Of a stretch of DNA of 51,148 nt, positions 39,620-47,998 are shown one piece after another; position 1 is the stretch's first letter, and every line of letters starts with the position of its first letter. Both the position numbers and the translations under genes were made by a program. The DNA comes from Paraplanobispora takensis. GTDB lineage: Bacteria; Actinomycetota; Actinomycetes; Streptosporangiales; Streptosporangiaceae. The stretch spans positions 1 to 51,148 of the forward strand of contig NZ_BOOK01000065.1 in the NCBI RefSeq assembly GCF_016863195.1, written 5' to 3'. A model generated the notes under the pieces. The model did not search any database. It was given only the letters and a program-made list of their open reading frames with translations, and was not told where the DNA came from.

Positions 39620-41146
39620 CTACGCGGGGGCGTAGTTGTAGATGGAGGGGACGGCCATTCCCGCCTGGGGCACGGCCTTGACGTCCTTGTCGGAGACCAG
39701 CAGGTTCGTCATCCGGAAGAACGGCACGAACCATCCCTCCTCGACGAGGTGGGTGTTGAGCTCCTGGAAGTCGGCCTTCGCCGCCTCCGCGCTCTTGCCC
39801 TGGATCTCGGCGACCAGCTTGCCGACGGTCTCGTCGGTGGTGCCGAACATGTTGAAGGTACCGGGCAGCACCAGCGTGCGGACCACGATCCAGTCGTTGG
39901 AGGACTGGCCGATGTTCATGACCATGCCCGAGTACTCCCGGTCGATGAAGATCTTCTTCATGACCGAGGTGTCCGCCTGGTCCCAGACGAGCTTGACGCC
40001 CACCTTGCCGAGGTCGGTCTGCATCGAGGCGGCCAGGGCGTCGTTGACGATCGCGGTGATGCGGGGCAGGTGCATGGTGAAGCCGTCCCCGTAACCCGCC
40101 TCCTGCAGCAGCGCCTTGGCCTTGGCCGGGTCGTAGGGATAGCGCCCGTCGAGCTCCTTGACGTATCCCGTGCTGGAGGGCCCGAAGACCTGGGCGGTGA
40201 TCTCGCCGCGGCCCTGCCGGATGGCGCTGAGCATGGTCTCGCGGTCCAGGGCGTGGTTGAGCGCCTGGCGGACCTTGGCCTCGCGCAGGGCCGGGGTCAC
40301 CTTGCCGCCGCGGTCGAACAGCAGCAGCCCCTGGAAGTCGAAGGGGTAGTCGGCGACGGTGACGCCCGGGTCGGACTTGATGCCGGCCTGCTGGCCGACG
40401 TCCTGGAGCACGGCGGTGTCGATCTGGCCGGTCTTGATGCCGTTGACGATGGCCGTCTCGTTGTCGAAGACGCTCATCGTGATCGTGTCGTAGGGCAGCT
40501 TGGCGCCCCAGTAGTCGGACCTGCGGGTGTAGACCCACTTGGTGCCGATGACCGTCTTGGCGCCGTCCAGCCGGTAGGGGCCGGTGCCGTTGGGCTTGGT
40601 CTTGAGCTCGTCGGCCTTGGCGAAGGCGGCGGGGCTCGCCATCAGCCCGGCGGAGTCGCTGAGATAGAACAGCAGTCCGGGGTCGGGCCGCTCCAGGGTC
40701 AGCTTCACGTGGGTGGCGTCGACGACCTCGACCGACTTCAGACCGGCGAGGTTGGCCGCGTCCGGTCCGCCGGCCTTCTTGAAGCGGTCGAGGTTCGCCT
40801 TGACGGCCGCCGCGTCGAACGCCGTGCCGTCCTGGAAGGTCACGCCGCCGCGCAGGGTGAGCGCCAGTTCGGTGTTGGAGTCGTCGTAGGCCCACTCCGT
40901 GGCGAGCATCGGGCTGTAGGAGCCGTCGGGCTCCCGCTTGATCAGCGTGTCGTAGACCGGCTGGAAGAACGGCAGGCCGCTGCCGACCGCGGTCGCGGGA
41001 TCCATGCTGGTCGTCTTGGTCAGCGTGGCGATGTTCAGCGTCGTGGGGGCACCGGACGTGCCGCTCTCCGGGCCACCCTGCGCGCCGGCGCATCCCGAGA
41101 GCGCCAAGACGAGGGCGGCCGTGACGGTCGATGCATATTTCCGCAT
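39620..41146 (-). CDS. Oligopeptide-type ABC substrate-binding lipoprotein
   Basis: A 508-residue SBP_bac_5 family protein. The signal ends at LVLALSGCAG with the lipidated Cys near residue 19. Characteristic parts include TSMDPATAVGSGLPFFQPVYDTLIK, YSPMLATEWAYDDSNTELALTLRGGVTFQDG and KVRQALNHALDRETML. The ATG at 41146 follows GGGAG; a GTG-type start 63 bases upstream would overlap nothing but lacks a signal. It heads the importer operon and faces a TetR gene with two operators between them. Relatives bind peptides, but some carry cello-, chito- or other oligosaccharides. Confidence 0.92.
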   Translation of the reverse strand: MRKYASTVTAALVLALSGCAGAQGGPESGTSGAPTTLNIATLTKTTSMDPATAVGSGLPFFQPVYDTLIKREPDGSYSPMLATEWAYDDSNTELALTLRGGVTFQDGTAFDAAAVKANLDRFKKAGGPDAANLAGLKSVEVVDATHVKLTLERPDPGLLFYLSDSAGLMASPAAFAKADELKTKPNGTGPYRLDGAKTVIGTKWVYTRRSDYWGAKLPYDTITMSVFDNETAIVNGIKTGQIDTAVLQDVGQQAGIKSDPGVTVADYPFDFQGLLLFDRGGKVTPALREAKVRQALNHALDRETMLSAIRQGRGEITAQVFGPSSTGYVKELDGRYPYDPAKAKALLQEAGYGDGFTMHLPRITAIVNDALAASMQTDLGKVGVKLVWDQADTSVMKKIFIDREYSGMVMNIGQSSNDWIVVRTLVLPGTFNMFGTTDETVGKLVAEIQGKSAEAAKADFQELNTHLVEEGWFVPFFRMTNLLVSDKDVKAVPQAGMAVPSIYNYAPA

Positions 41147-41212
41147 GTCACTACTCCCGATGAGGGGGCGGAAGACAGGCTCCGCCGGGGGGATGTCGGG
41201 AGCATACACACG

Positions 41213-41269
41213 AAACTAACCACGTGGTAGGTTTTACCGCACCGAAATCTACCAGGTGGTAAGTTTCGG
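41213..41269. promoter_or_regulatory. Two tandem TetR-type operators between importer and TetR gene
   Basis: The left site 41213-41234 is centred on CCACGTGG and reads AAACTAACCAC then GTGGTAGGTTT. The right site 41242-41269 is centred on CCAGGTGG with AAATCTA and TAAGTTT flanks. The shared form is AAA-x-x-TA-CCA-x-GTGGTA-x-GTTT. Centres are 32 bases apart, about three helical turns. They lie between the importer start (41146) and the TetR start (41354). Confidence 0.75.
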
Positions 41270-41353
41270 CCCGGCGGGGGTGAGGCGGCGACGCCGTACC
41301 GTTGACAGCGGCCCTCGAAGGACCCCCGAGCCGCACCCCCAGGAGAGACCTCC

Positions 41354-42046
41354 GTGAGCGACCAGACCCAGGCACCCGCCGTGCGACCGTCGAAGGGCGA
41401 GCGCACACGCGCGCGGATCCTCGCCTCCGCCGCGGAGCTGTTCGCCGCGTCCGGATTCCACGCCGTCTCGCTGCGCGACATCGCCGCGCACGTCGGCCTC
41501 ACGCACGCCGGGCTCCTGCACCACTTCCCCGGCAAGGAGTCCCTGCTCATCGAGGTGCTGAGCCATCGCGACCGGGAGGACGCCAAGGTCCTGTTCCGGG
41601 TCGACCCCGAAGACAGCCCGCAGGAGTTCCTGCGGCTGATCGTGGGCGTCGTTCACCGCAACATGCGCACCCCAGGCCTGGTCAGCCTCTACGCCAAAAT
41701 CTCCACCGAGGCGGTCGACCCCGCCCACCCCGCGCACACCTACTTCGTCAGGCGCTACGCGCTCCTGCGCGGCCAGCTGACCGCGGCCTTCACGGCGCTG
41801 GCCGCCCGCACCGATCCCCGGCCCGACTACGACCCCGAGCTGACCGCCCAGATGCTCCTGGCCGTGATGGACGGGCTGCAGACCCAGTGGCTGCTCGCCC
41901 CCGCCACGGTCGACATGCACGCGGCCGTGGTGGCCTTCTGCGCCCGGATCGGACTGGACTTCAGCGACGCCCCGCCCCTCCCCGACCACCGCTCCGATCC
42001 GGAGCCGTCCCCCACGTCCATCATGAGCGCAGAGGCCGAAACATGA
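41354..42046 (+). CDS. TetR-family regulator, first
   Basis: A 230-residue TetR-type repressor. The DNA-binding domain at about 15-60 reads RARILASAAELFAASGFHAVSLRDIAAHVGLTHAGLLHHFPGKESL. The ligand domain contains MRTPGLVSLYAKISTEAVDPAHPAHTYFVRRY, which is closely matched in the second TetR at 44461, so the two are paralogs. GTG 41354 has AGGAGAG six bases upstream. Its stop overlaps the GH3 start (ATGA), so regulator and enzyme are co-translated. It probably represses itself, GH3 and the importer. Confidence 0.92.
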   Translation: MSDQTQAPAVRPSKGERTRARILASAAELFAASGFHAVSLRDIAAHVGLTHAGLLHHFPGKESLLIEVLSHRDREDAKVLFRVDPEDSPQEFLRLIVGVVHRNMRTPGLVSLYAKISTEAVDPAHPAHTYFVRRYALLRGQLTAAFTALAARTDPRPDYDPELTAQMLLAVMDGLQTQWLLAPATVDMHAAVVAFCARIGLDFSDAPPLPDHRSDPEPSPTSIMSAEAET

Positions 42047-44355
42047 ACCTCCCCCACGACCTCACCCTGGCCGAGAAGGCGTCGCTGACCTCCGGGAGCA
42101 GCACCTGGCAGACCACCCCCGTCGACGGGCGGGTCCGTGCGATCACACTGACCGACGGCCCGCACGGCATCCGGCGCCAGGACCCCGCGGCCGGTGACGC
42201 CCTCGGGCTGAACGCCAGCCTTCCCGCCACGTGCTTCCCGCCCGCCGTCACACTCGGATCCTCCTGGGACCCCGAGCTGGCCCGGCGGGTGGGCGCGGCC
42301 CTGGCCAGGGAGGCCTCGGCGCTGGGCGCCGACGTCGTGCTCGGTCCCGGCGTGAACATCAAGCGGTCCCCGCTGTGCGGCCGCAACTTCGAGTACCTCT
42401 CCGAGGACCCGCTCGTCAGCGGGGTGATGGGCGCGGCCGTGGTCGCCGGGATCCAGTCGCTGGGGATCGGCGCGTGCGTCAAGCACTTCGCGGTCAACAA
42501 CCAGGAGACCGACCGGATGCGGGTGAGCGCCGACGTCGACGAGCAGACGCTGCGCGAGATCTATCTGCCCGCCTTCGAGCGCATCGTGCGCGAGGCCGCG
42601 CCGTACGCGGTGATGACCGCCTACAACAGGATCAACGGGGTCTACGCGAGCGAGAACCATTGGCTGCTGACCGAGGTGCTCCGGGGCGAGTGGGGCTTCG
42701 ACGGCCTGGTGATGTCGGACTGGGGCGCCGTCAACGACCGGGTCGCCGCCCTGGCCGCCGGGCTCGACCTGGAGATGCCCCCGACCGGCACCGACGGGCA
42801 GATCGTCGAGGCGGTCACGGCCGGCCGCCTGGAGGAGTCGGCGGTCACCGCCGCCGCCGAACGCGTCATCCGGCTGGTACGCCGGGTGGAGGACGCACGG
42901 CGCTCCGCGGGCCGGGACGAGGAGACGCCGCGTTTCGACGGCCAGGGTGAGGAGCCGCGGCGTTTCGACGACTGGGACGAGGACGCCCACCATGAGCTGT
43001 GCCGCCAGGCCGCCCGGGCCGGTGCCGTACTGCTGAAGAACGACGGCGGCCTGCTGCCGCTCGACCCGGCCGGCTCCCAGCGGATCGCCGTCATCGGGGA
43101 GTTCGCCCGCACCCCCCGCTACCAGGGCCACGGCAGCTCGCACGTGGTGCCCACCCGCCTGGACACCCCCTGGGACGCGCTGCGCGCCGCCGCCGGTCCC
43201 GGCACCGAGCTGTCCTTCGCCCCCGGTTTCACTCTGGACGGCACGCCGGACGCCGCCCTGGTGGCCGACGCCGTGTCGGCCGCCGCGTCGGCCGACACCG
43301 CGCTGGTGTTCCTCGGCCTGCCCGAGGCCGCCGAGTCCGAGGGGTTCGACCGCACCACGATCGACCTTCCGGCCGGCCAGATCGCCCTGCTGCGCGCGGT
43401 GTCCGCCGCCTGCCCCCGGGTCGCGGTGGTCCTGGCCAACGGCGGCGTGGTCGGGGTGGCGCGGTGGCAGGACGCCGCGTCCGCGATCCTGGAGGGCTGG
43501 CTGCCCGGCCAGGCCGCCGGGACCGCGCTGGCCGACCTGCTGTTCGGTTTCCACAGCCCCTGCGGCCGGCTCACCGAGACCATCCCGGTCAAGCTCGCCG
43601 ACGTCCCCTCCCACCTGAACTTCCCCGGCCGGGACGGGCATGTGGTCTACGGCGAGGGCCGCTACGTCGGATACCGCCACTACGACACCCTCGACGTCCC
43701 CGTGGCCTACCCCTTCGGGCACGGACTGAGCTACACCCGCTTCTCCTACGACGACCTCGCCGTCGTGGAGAACGGCGGGAACACCTGGACGGTGGAGGCC
43801 ACCGTCACCAACACCGGCGGCCGGTCCGGCCACGAGGTCGTGCAGCTGTATGTGGCCTTCGAGGAGCAGGCCCCGTCCCGGCCCCGGCACGAGCTGCGCG
43901 GATTCACCAAGGTCGGGCTCGAGCCCGGCGAGTCCCGCCGGGTCTCCTTCACCCTGACGGGCCGGGACGTCGCCCGCTGGTCGCCGTCCCGGCGCGGCTG
44001 GCGGATCGACCCGGGCAGCTTCGTCGTCGAGGTGGGCGCGTCCTCGCGCGACATCCGCCTGCGGGCCGAGGTGTCCACCGCCGGGGACGGGCTGACGGAC
44101 GAGCTCGGGCCGATGTCCACCCTGGGCGAGTGGCTGGCCCACCCCGTCGGCGCGGAGCTGCTCGGCGCCCGGATGCGACGCGCCGCCGGCCTGCTCGACG
44201 CCTCCGGCGGCCACTCGGCGCTGATCAACCTGGCGCTGGGGATCCCGCTGATCAAGTTCTCCACCTTCGGCATCGGGCTGACCTCGGACGTCGTCACCGA
44301 ACTGGTCTCCGCGGTCCGGAACGCGCCCGCGGAAGGCGCCGCCCCTGACGCGTGA
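42043..44355 (+). CDS. GH3 family beta-glycosidase
   Basis: A 770-residue family 3 glycoside hydrolase. The N-terminal barrel has LTDGPHGIRRQ, GPGVNIKRSPLCGRNFEYLSEDP, ACVKHFAVNNQETDRM and the nucleophile Asp226 in GLVMSDWGAVND. The alpha/beta sandwich follows (ARAGAVLLKNDGGLLPL, and EGFDRTTIDLPAGQIALL), then an FN3-like domain (VTNTGGRSGHEVVQLYVAF). No PA14 insert is found. The last 85 residues, with a hydrophobic INLALGIPLIKFSTFGIGL stretch, extend beyond many relatives. It has no signal peptide and is coupled to the TetR gene before it. Confidence 0.93.
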   Translation: MNLPHDLTLAEKASLTSGSSTWQTTPVDGRVRAITLTDGPHGIRRQDPAAGDALGLNASLPATCFPPAVTLGSSWDPELARRVGAALAREASALGADVVLGPGVNIKRSPLCGRNFEYLSEDPLVSGVMGAAVVAGIQSLGIGACVKHFAVNNQETDRMRVSADVDEQTLREIYLPAFERIVREAAPYAVMTAYNRINGVYASENHWLLTEVLRGEWGFDGLVMSDWGAVNDRVAALAAGLDLEMPPTGTDGQIVEAVTAGRLEESAVTAAAERVIRLVRRVEDARRSAGRDEETPRFDGQGEEPRRFDDWDEDAHHELCRQAARAGAVLLKNDGGLLPLDPAGSQRIAVIGEFARTPRYQGHGSSHVVPTRLDTPWDALRAAAGPGTELSFAPGFTLDGTPDAALVADAVSAAASADTALVFLGLPEAAESEGFDRTTIDLPAGQIALLRAVSAACPRVAVVLANGGVVGVARWQDAASAILEGWLPGQAAGTALADLLFGFHSPCGRLTETIPVKLADVPSHLNFPGRDGHVVYGEGRYVGYRHYDTLDVPVAYPFGHGLSYTRFSYDDLAVVENGGNTWTVEATVTNTGGRSGHEVVQLYVAFEEQAPSRPRHELRGFTKVGLEPGESRRVSFTLTGRDVARWSPSRRGWRIDPGSFVVEVGASSRDIRLRAEVSTAGDGLTDELGPMSTLGEWLAHPVGAELLGARMRRAAGLLDASGGHSALINLALGIPLIKFSTFGIGLTSDVVTELVSAVRNAPAEGAAPDA

Positions 44356-44405
44356 CCGGAGGACACCCTTTGCGACGTCTTATGACGTCTTGCGACAGCG
44401 GTCGT

Positions 44406-44445
44406 CCTGCCCCGCGGGCTCCTCACCGAGGGCCCGCGGGGCAGG
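44406..44445. terminator. 14-bp-stem hairpin after GH3
   Basis: CCTGCCCCGCGGGC (44406-44419) pairs with GCCCGCGGGGCAGG (44432-44445). Twenty to forty bases before it, GACGTCTTATGACGTCTTG carries a repeated GACGTCTT word. It separates the GH3 operon from the second TetR gene. Confidence 0.8.
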
Positions 44446-44460
44446 CCGTAGGGTGTGGCC

Positions 44461-45051
44461 ATGACGAAGCGGGGCCCCTACCGCAAAGGCGAGGCCAAGC
44501 GGCTGGAGATCCTCCAGGTCGCGCTGCAGATCTTCGCGGAGGAGGGTTACCGCGGGACCTCCCTGCGCAAGGTCGCCGCCAGGTGCGGGCTGAGCCTGCC
44601 GGGGATCATGCACTACTTCGAGTCCAAGGAGGACCTGCTGATCCAGGTCCTGCGGATGCGCGACGACGTCGAGCGGGAACGGCGCGCGGAGTACCGCGGG
44701 CTGGAGGACGCTCTGGCTACCCTGGGCGAGGGCATGCGCACCCCCGGCCTGGTGGAGCTGTTCGTCTCCATGGCGGCCACGGCCGGGGACGCCTCCCACC
44801 CGGCGCACGACTTCTTCCCCTCCCGCTACGCGACGCTGCGCGAGGCGGTGACCCGCCGCGTCCAGGAGGCGATGGACGCCGGCCGGATCACCTCCGCCGT
44901 CCCCGCCGACCGCGTCGCCGTACTCCTTCTGGCCGTCGCCGACGGCATCCAGCTGCAGTGGCTGTCGGACCGATCCATCGACATGCGCGAGCCGATGGCC
45001 GACGTGCTCGGACTGCTCAGGCCCTCGCCCGGGGAACACGTTGACACCTGA
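44461..45051 (+). CDS. TetR-family regulator, second
   Basis: A 196-residue TetR-type repressor. The DNA-binding part reads EILQVALQIFAEEGYRGTSLRKVAARCGLSLPGIMHYFESKEDL, and the ligand part has MRTPGLVELFVSMAATAGDASHPAHDFFPSRY, paralogous to the first TetR. The ATG at 44461 is used; a GTG six bases before is possible. Its 3' end overlaps a 41-base inverted repeat that is the likely operator for the following hydrolase and has a close match between GH1 and GH20, so this protein may link both. Confidence 0.92.
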   Translation: MTKRGPYRKGEAKRLEILQVALQIFAEEGYRGTSLRKVAARCGLSLPGIMHYFESKEDLLIQVLRMRDDVERERRAEYRGLEDALATLGEGMRTPGLVELFVSMAATAGDASHPAHDFFPSRYATLREAVTRRVQEAMDAGRITSAVPADRVAVLLLAVADGIQLQWLSDRSIDMREPMADVLGLLRPSPGEHVDT

Positions 45052-45082
45052 AAACCGAGCATCGTACGGTTTTCAGGTGTCA
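45041..45082 (+). promoter_or_regulatory. Promoter within a 41-base inverted repeat
   Basis: TGACACCTGAAAACCG (45042-45057) and CGGTTTTCAGGTGTCA (45067-45082) are perfect 16-base arms around nine bases. TTGACA at 45041 and TACGGT at 45065 give a promoter with 18-base spacing inside the repeat, covered by the repressor site AAAACC-N11-GGTTTT. The TetR stop codon (45049-45051) lies within it. As RNA it would also form a strong hairpin. Confidence 0.75.
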
Positions 45083-45139
45083 GGCCACCCCGCGTGAGGG
45101 GAGCGCCTGGAAGGCGCCCCACGCGACGGGAGACAGGGC

Positions 45140-46342
45140 ATGACCGAGGTTCACGGCACCGTACGGCCCGGGTTCGAGGGCGTCCGCGACGGATTCGCGC
45201 GCGGGCAGGAGGGTGACGAGGGCGCCGCCCAGCTCGCCGTCTACCAGGACGGGCACCTCGTGGTGGACCTGTGGGCGGGCGCCGACCCGATCGGCGGCCG
45301 CCCGGTCGGCGGCGACTCGCTGGGCGTCGTCATGTCGGTCACCAAGGGAGCCGTCGCCACCTGCGCCCACCTGCTGTCCCTGCGCGGCGAGCTCGACCTG
45401 GACGCCCCGGTCCGCGCGTACTGGCCGGAGTTCGCGGCCGCGGGCAAGGCCCACATCAGCGTGTCGGACCTGCTCTCCCACCGGGCCGGGCTGTCCGGGT
45501 TCGATCCGGAGACGCGGATCGGCCCGGCCAGCTATCTGGACTGGGACGCCTGCGTGGCCGCGCTGGCGGCGATGGAGCCGCTGTGGGAGCCGGGGACCGC
45601 GGTCATGTACCACACCCTCACCTACGGCTATCTGGTCGGCGAGGTCATCCGGCGCGCCACCGGCCGGACGGCCGGGACCGTCCTGGCCGATCTTGTCGCC
45701 GCCCCGCTCGCGCTGGACCTGTGGATCGGCATGCCCGAGTCCGAGGAGCCCCGTTTCCTGCCGCAGTTCTCCCTGCGGCCCCAGCCGGGCGAGGAGGAGG
45801 TGCTCGCGTTCCTCGCCGACCTGGGCCTCGACCGTACCGACCGGCTGGTGCGGAGCACCGCCGCGACCTTCCACGGCATCACCGAGGCGATGGAGGCGTT
45901 CAACCGGCCCGAGGGGCGGGCCGCCGAGATCCCGGCCGCCAACGGCGTCGCCGACGCCCGCTCTCTCGCCCGCATGTACGCTGCGACGATCGGCGAGGTC
46001 GACGGCGTCCGTCTCCTCGACGGGGACGGCGTGGCACGGGCCGTCGCGCCGCAGACCGACGAGCTGCCCGCCCCACCGCCCTTCCACCGCCTGCCCGCCA
46101 CGGAGTCCTCCCGCTTCGGGCTCGGCTACGAGCTGCCCCGCCCCGGCCTGCCGATGCTCGGCGAGGGTTCCTTCGGTCACGCCGGAGCCGGAGGGCGCCT
46201 CGCCTACGCCCAGCCGCGCACGGGTACGGCCGTGGCCTACCTGTGCACCAACATGGCCTGGAACCCGGCGGCCGGCCCCGATCCGCGCTGGCTGCCGTGG
46301 ACGGAGGCCCTGGAGCACGCCGTCGGCCCGGCCGCCGTCTAG
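45140..46342 (+). CDS. Serine beta-lactamase-fold hydrolase (EstB-like)
   Basis: A 400-residue penicillin-binding-protein-like hydrolase. The SxxK nucleophile is Ser66-Val-Thr-Lys69 in VMSVTKGAVA, the tyrosine motif is Tyr157 in VMYHTLTYG, and GHAGAGGRLAY near the end corresponds to the KTG-type motif (HAG). ISVSDLLSHRAGLSG is typical. No signal peptide, so an intracellular esterase (class VIII) is more likely than a beta-lactamase. It is preceded by the promoter-operator at 45041-45082 and probably repressed by the second TetR. In a glycoside-use locus it could remove acyl groups from substrates. Confidence 0.9.
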   Translation: MTEVHGTVRPGFEGVRDGFARGQEGDEGAAQLAVYQDGHLVVDLWAGADPIGGRPVGGDSLGVVMSVTKGAVATCAHLLSLRGELDLDAPVRAYWPEFAAAGKAHISVSDLLSHRAGLSGFDPETRIGPASYLDWDACVAALAAMEPLWEPGTAVMYHTLTYGYLVGEVIRRATGRTAGTVLADLVAAPLALDLWIGMPESEEPRFLPQFSLRPQPGEEEVLAFLADLGLDRTDRLVRSTAATFHGITEAMEAFNRPEGRAAEIPAANGVADARSLARMYAATIGEVDGVRLLDGDGVARAVAPQTDELPAPPPFHRLPATESSRFGLGYELPRPGLPMLGEGSFGHAGAGGRLAYAQPRTGTAVAYLCTNMAWNPAAGPDPRWLPWTEALEHAVGPAAV

Positions 46343-46387
46343 AGTCCCGCCGGTTTTCCACAGGGCGGAGGATTGCCCTCGCCTAAT

Positions 46388-46402
46388 ATATCTGTTAGAT
46401 AT
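46388..46402. promoter_or_regulatory. PadR-type operator
   Basis: ATATCT-GTT-AGATAT is a perfect inverted repeat in an AT-rich pocket, 26 bases before the PadR start. It probably overlaps the promoter (TAATAT at 46384) and allows autorepression. Confidence 0.7.
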
Positions 46403-46427
46403 CTCTGACAGAGACAAGGAGGTGCCG

Positions 46428-47012
46428 ATGGCACGGCGAAGCCAGACGGAGACGGCGGTCCTGGGAGGACTGAGCATGCAGCCGATGACGGCCTACGCAC
46501 TGCGGGAGGCCATCCGGGACGTGCTCGGCCATTTCTGGAGCGAGAGCTTCGGGCAGATCTATCCGACGCTCAACGCCCTCGAACAGCAGGGCCATGTGGA
46601 ACGCCGCGAGGGGCCGCGCTCCGGCTCCTCGACCTTCGTCATCACCGCCTCCGGCACCGCGCGCCTGCGCGAGCTGCTGAGCGAGCCGATCGCGGCATCG
46701 CCCCCGCGCAACGGGCTCCTGCTGCGCCTGTTCTTCGGCCGGACCCTGGGCGTGCGGAAGTGCCGGGAACTGCTGCTGGAGGCGAAGGCCGACGCCGAGC
46801 GGAGCCTGGCCGAGTACGACGACCTGGCCCGCACGCTCTCCGCCGAGGAGGAGGGCTCCCCGGACCTTCCGTACGTCCTGATGACCGTCTCCGCCGGCGG
46901 GCACGGAGCCGAAGGCGTCATCGCCTGGGCCGACGAAGCCCTCGCCATGCTCGCCGGCATCCCCGCGGACGACTCCACGAACGACGCCACCCCCACGGAC
47001 GGAGAGTCATGA
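46428..47012 (+). CDS. PadR-family transcriptional regulator
   Basis: A 194-residue PadR regulator with an N-terminal winged helix (TAVLGGLSMQPMTAYALREAI, SFGQIYPTLNALEQQGHVERRE) and a C-terminal helical Vir_act_alpha_C-type dimerisation domain (CRELLLEAKADAERSLAEYDDL). AAGGAGGTG gives a very strong ribosome-binding site before ATG 46428. The stop overlaps the CPBP gene start by four bases, so the two form an operon. Ligands of PadR proteins vary. Confidence 0.93.
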   Translation: MARRSQTETAVLGGLSMQPMTAYALREAIRDVLGHFWSESFGQIYPTLNALEQQGHVERREGPRSGSSTFVITASGTARLRELLSEPIAASPPRNGLLLRLFFGRTLGVRKCRELLLEAKADAERSLAEYDDLARTLSAEEEGSPDLPYVLMTVSAGGHGAEGVIAWADEALAMLAGIPADDSTNDATPTDGES

Positions 47013-47938
47013 TGACCACGCAGGCCGATCCCGTGGACGTCGCCGGGCAGCGCCGTCCGGTCTCGCGGCTCCGCGCCCGGATCAACTTCGCCGTCTTCTC
47101 CGCCGTCGCCGTCGGCGGTGGCTGGCTCTTCGCCGCCATGGACCGGGCCACCGGGCAGATCGTCGGCACCGGGAGCGTGACCTCCACCAGCGGCGGCACG
47201 AACGGGCAGGGACTGTGGATCGCCGTCCCGGCACTGACCGCGCTCGTGCTCCACTTCGTCAGCCGGGACGGCGCGGGGCCCCTGGGTCTCACGCTGCGGT
47301 TCGCGGACCGGGCCCGCTGGTTCGGGTTCGCGGCGGGGCTCTCCCCGGTCACGACCGCCGTCGCGGTGGCGGCGGCCGTCGTGACCGGCCTCGCGACCTT
47401 CTCCGGCACCCCGCTCGCCGGCAAACCGCCCTTCGCCGAAGCCTTCGTCACCACGCTCGGCTTCCTGCTGGTCAAGAACCTGCTGGAGGAGTTCATCTTC
47501 CGCGGGTACGGCACGCGCACCGCGATGGCCCTCGGCCTGCGCGGCATCGCCCCGCACCTGCTCGTCGGGCTGGTCTGGGGATTGTGGCACCTCCCGCTGT
47601 ACGCGGTCTGGATGTCCCCGGCGGACTTCCGCCAGAGCACGTCGCTGCCGTGGGCGTGGTACCTGCCGATCTTCTTCGCGGGCATCATGGCGCTGGCCGT
47701 CCTCTACGGCGAGATGCGCGTGCGGACCGGTTCGATCTGGCCCGGCGTGGTGCTCCACACGGTCAGCAACGCGCTCGTGACCCCCCTGCTGATCAACGGG
47801 CACCTGAGCTTCGAGGGGCACGGCGACGTGCTGTTCGGCATCGCCCCGAACTCGGTCCTCTCGATCCTCCTCTTCGGCGGGACGGGACTCCTCCTCCTGC
47901 GCCACCGGACCCGGAACGGCGGCCGCCCGGAGAGCTGA
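47009..47938 (+). CDS. CPBP-family intramembrane metalloprotease
   Basis: A 309-residue membrane protein of the CPBP (Abi) type, related to Rce1. Motif 1 is KNLLEEFIFRGYGTR (EExxxR), motif 2 is VWGLWHLPLYAV (FxxxH-type with WH) and motif 3 lies in GVVLHTVSNAL (HxxxN). About eight membrane helices. Such proteases are linked to bacteriocin immunity and signalling. It is co-expressed with the PadR regulator, whose inducer may be an envelope-active compound. ATG 47009 overlaps the PadR stop; an ATG three bases on is equivalent. Confidence 0.92.
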   Translation: MMTTQADPVDVAGQRRPVSRLRARINFAVFSAVAVGGGWLFAAMDRATGQIVGTGSVTSTSGGTNGQGLWIAVPALTALVLHFVSRDGAGPLGLTLRFADRARWFGFAAGLSPVTTAVAVAAAVVTGLATFSGTPLAGKPPFAEAFVTTLGFLLVKNLLEEFIFRGYGTRTAMALGLRGIAPHLLVGLVWGLWHLPLYAVWMSPADFRQSTSLPWAWYLPIFFAGIMALAVLYGEMRVRTGSIWPGVVLHTVSNALVTPLLINGHLSFEGHGDVLFGIAPNSVLSILLFGGTGLLLLRHRTRNGGRPES

Positions 47939-47939
47939 G

Positions 47940-47985
47940 CACGGCCGGGCCCCCCGTCCGGAGAAGGACGGAGGGCCCGGCCGTG
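47940..47985. terminator. Very strong terminator hairpin
   Basis: CACGGCCGGGC and CCGTCC on the left pair with GGACGG and GCCCGGCCGTG on the right around GGAGAA, giving a stem of about 18 pairs with one internal offset. It separates the CPBP gene from the convergent membrane-protein gene. Confidence 0.85.
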
Positions 47986-47998
47986 CCCAGCTCAGTGA

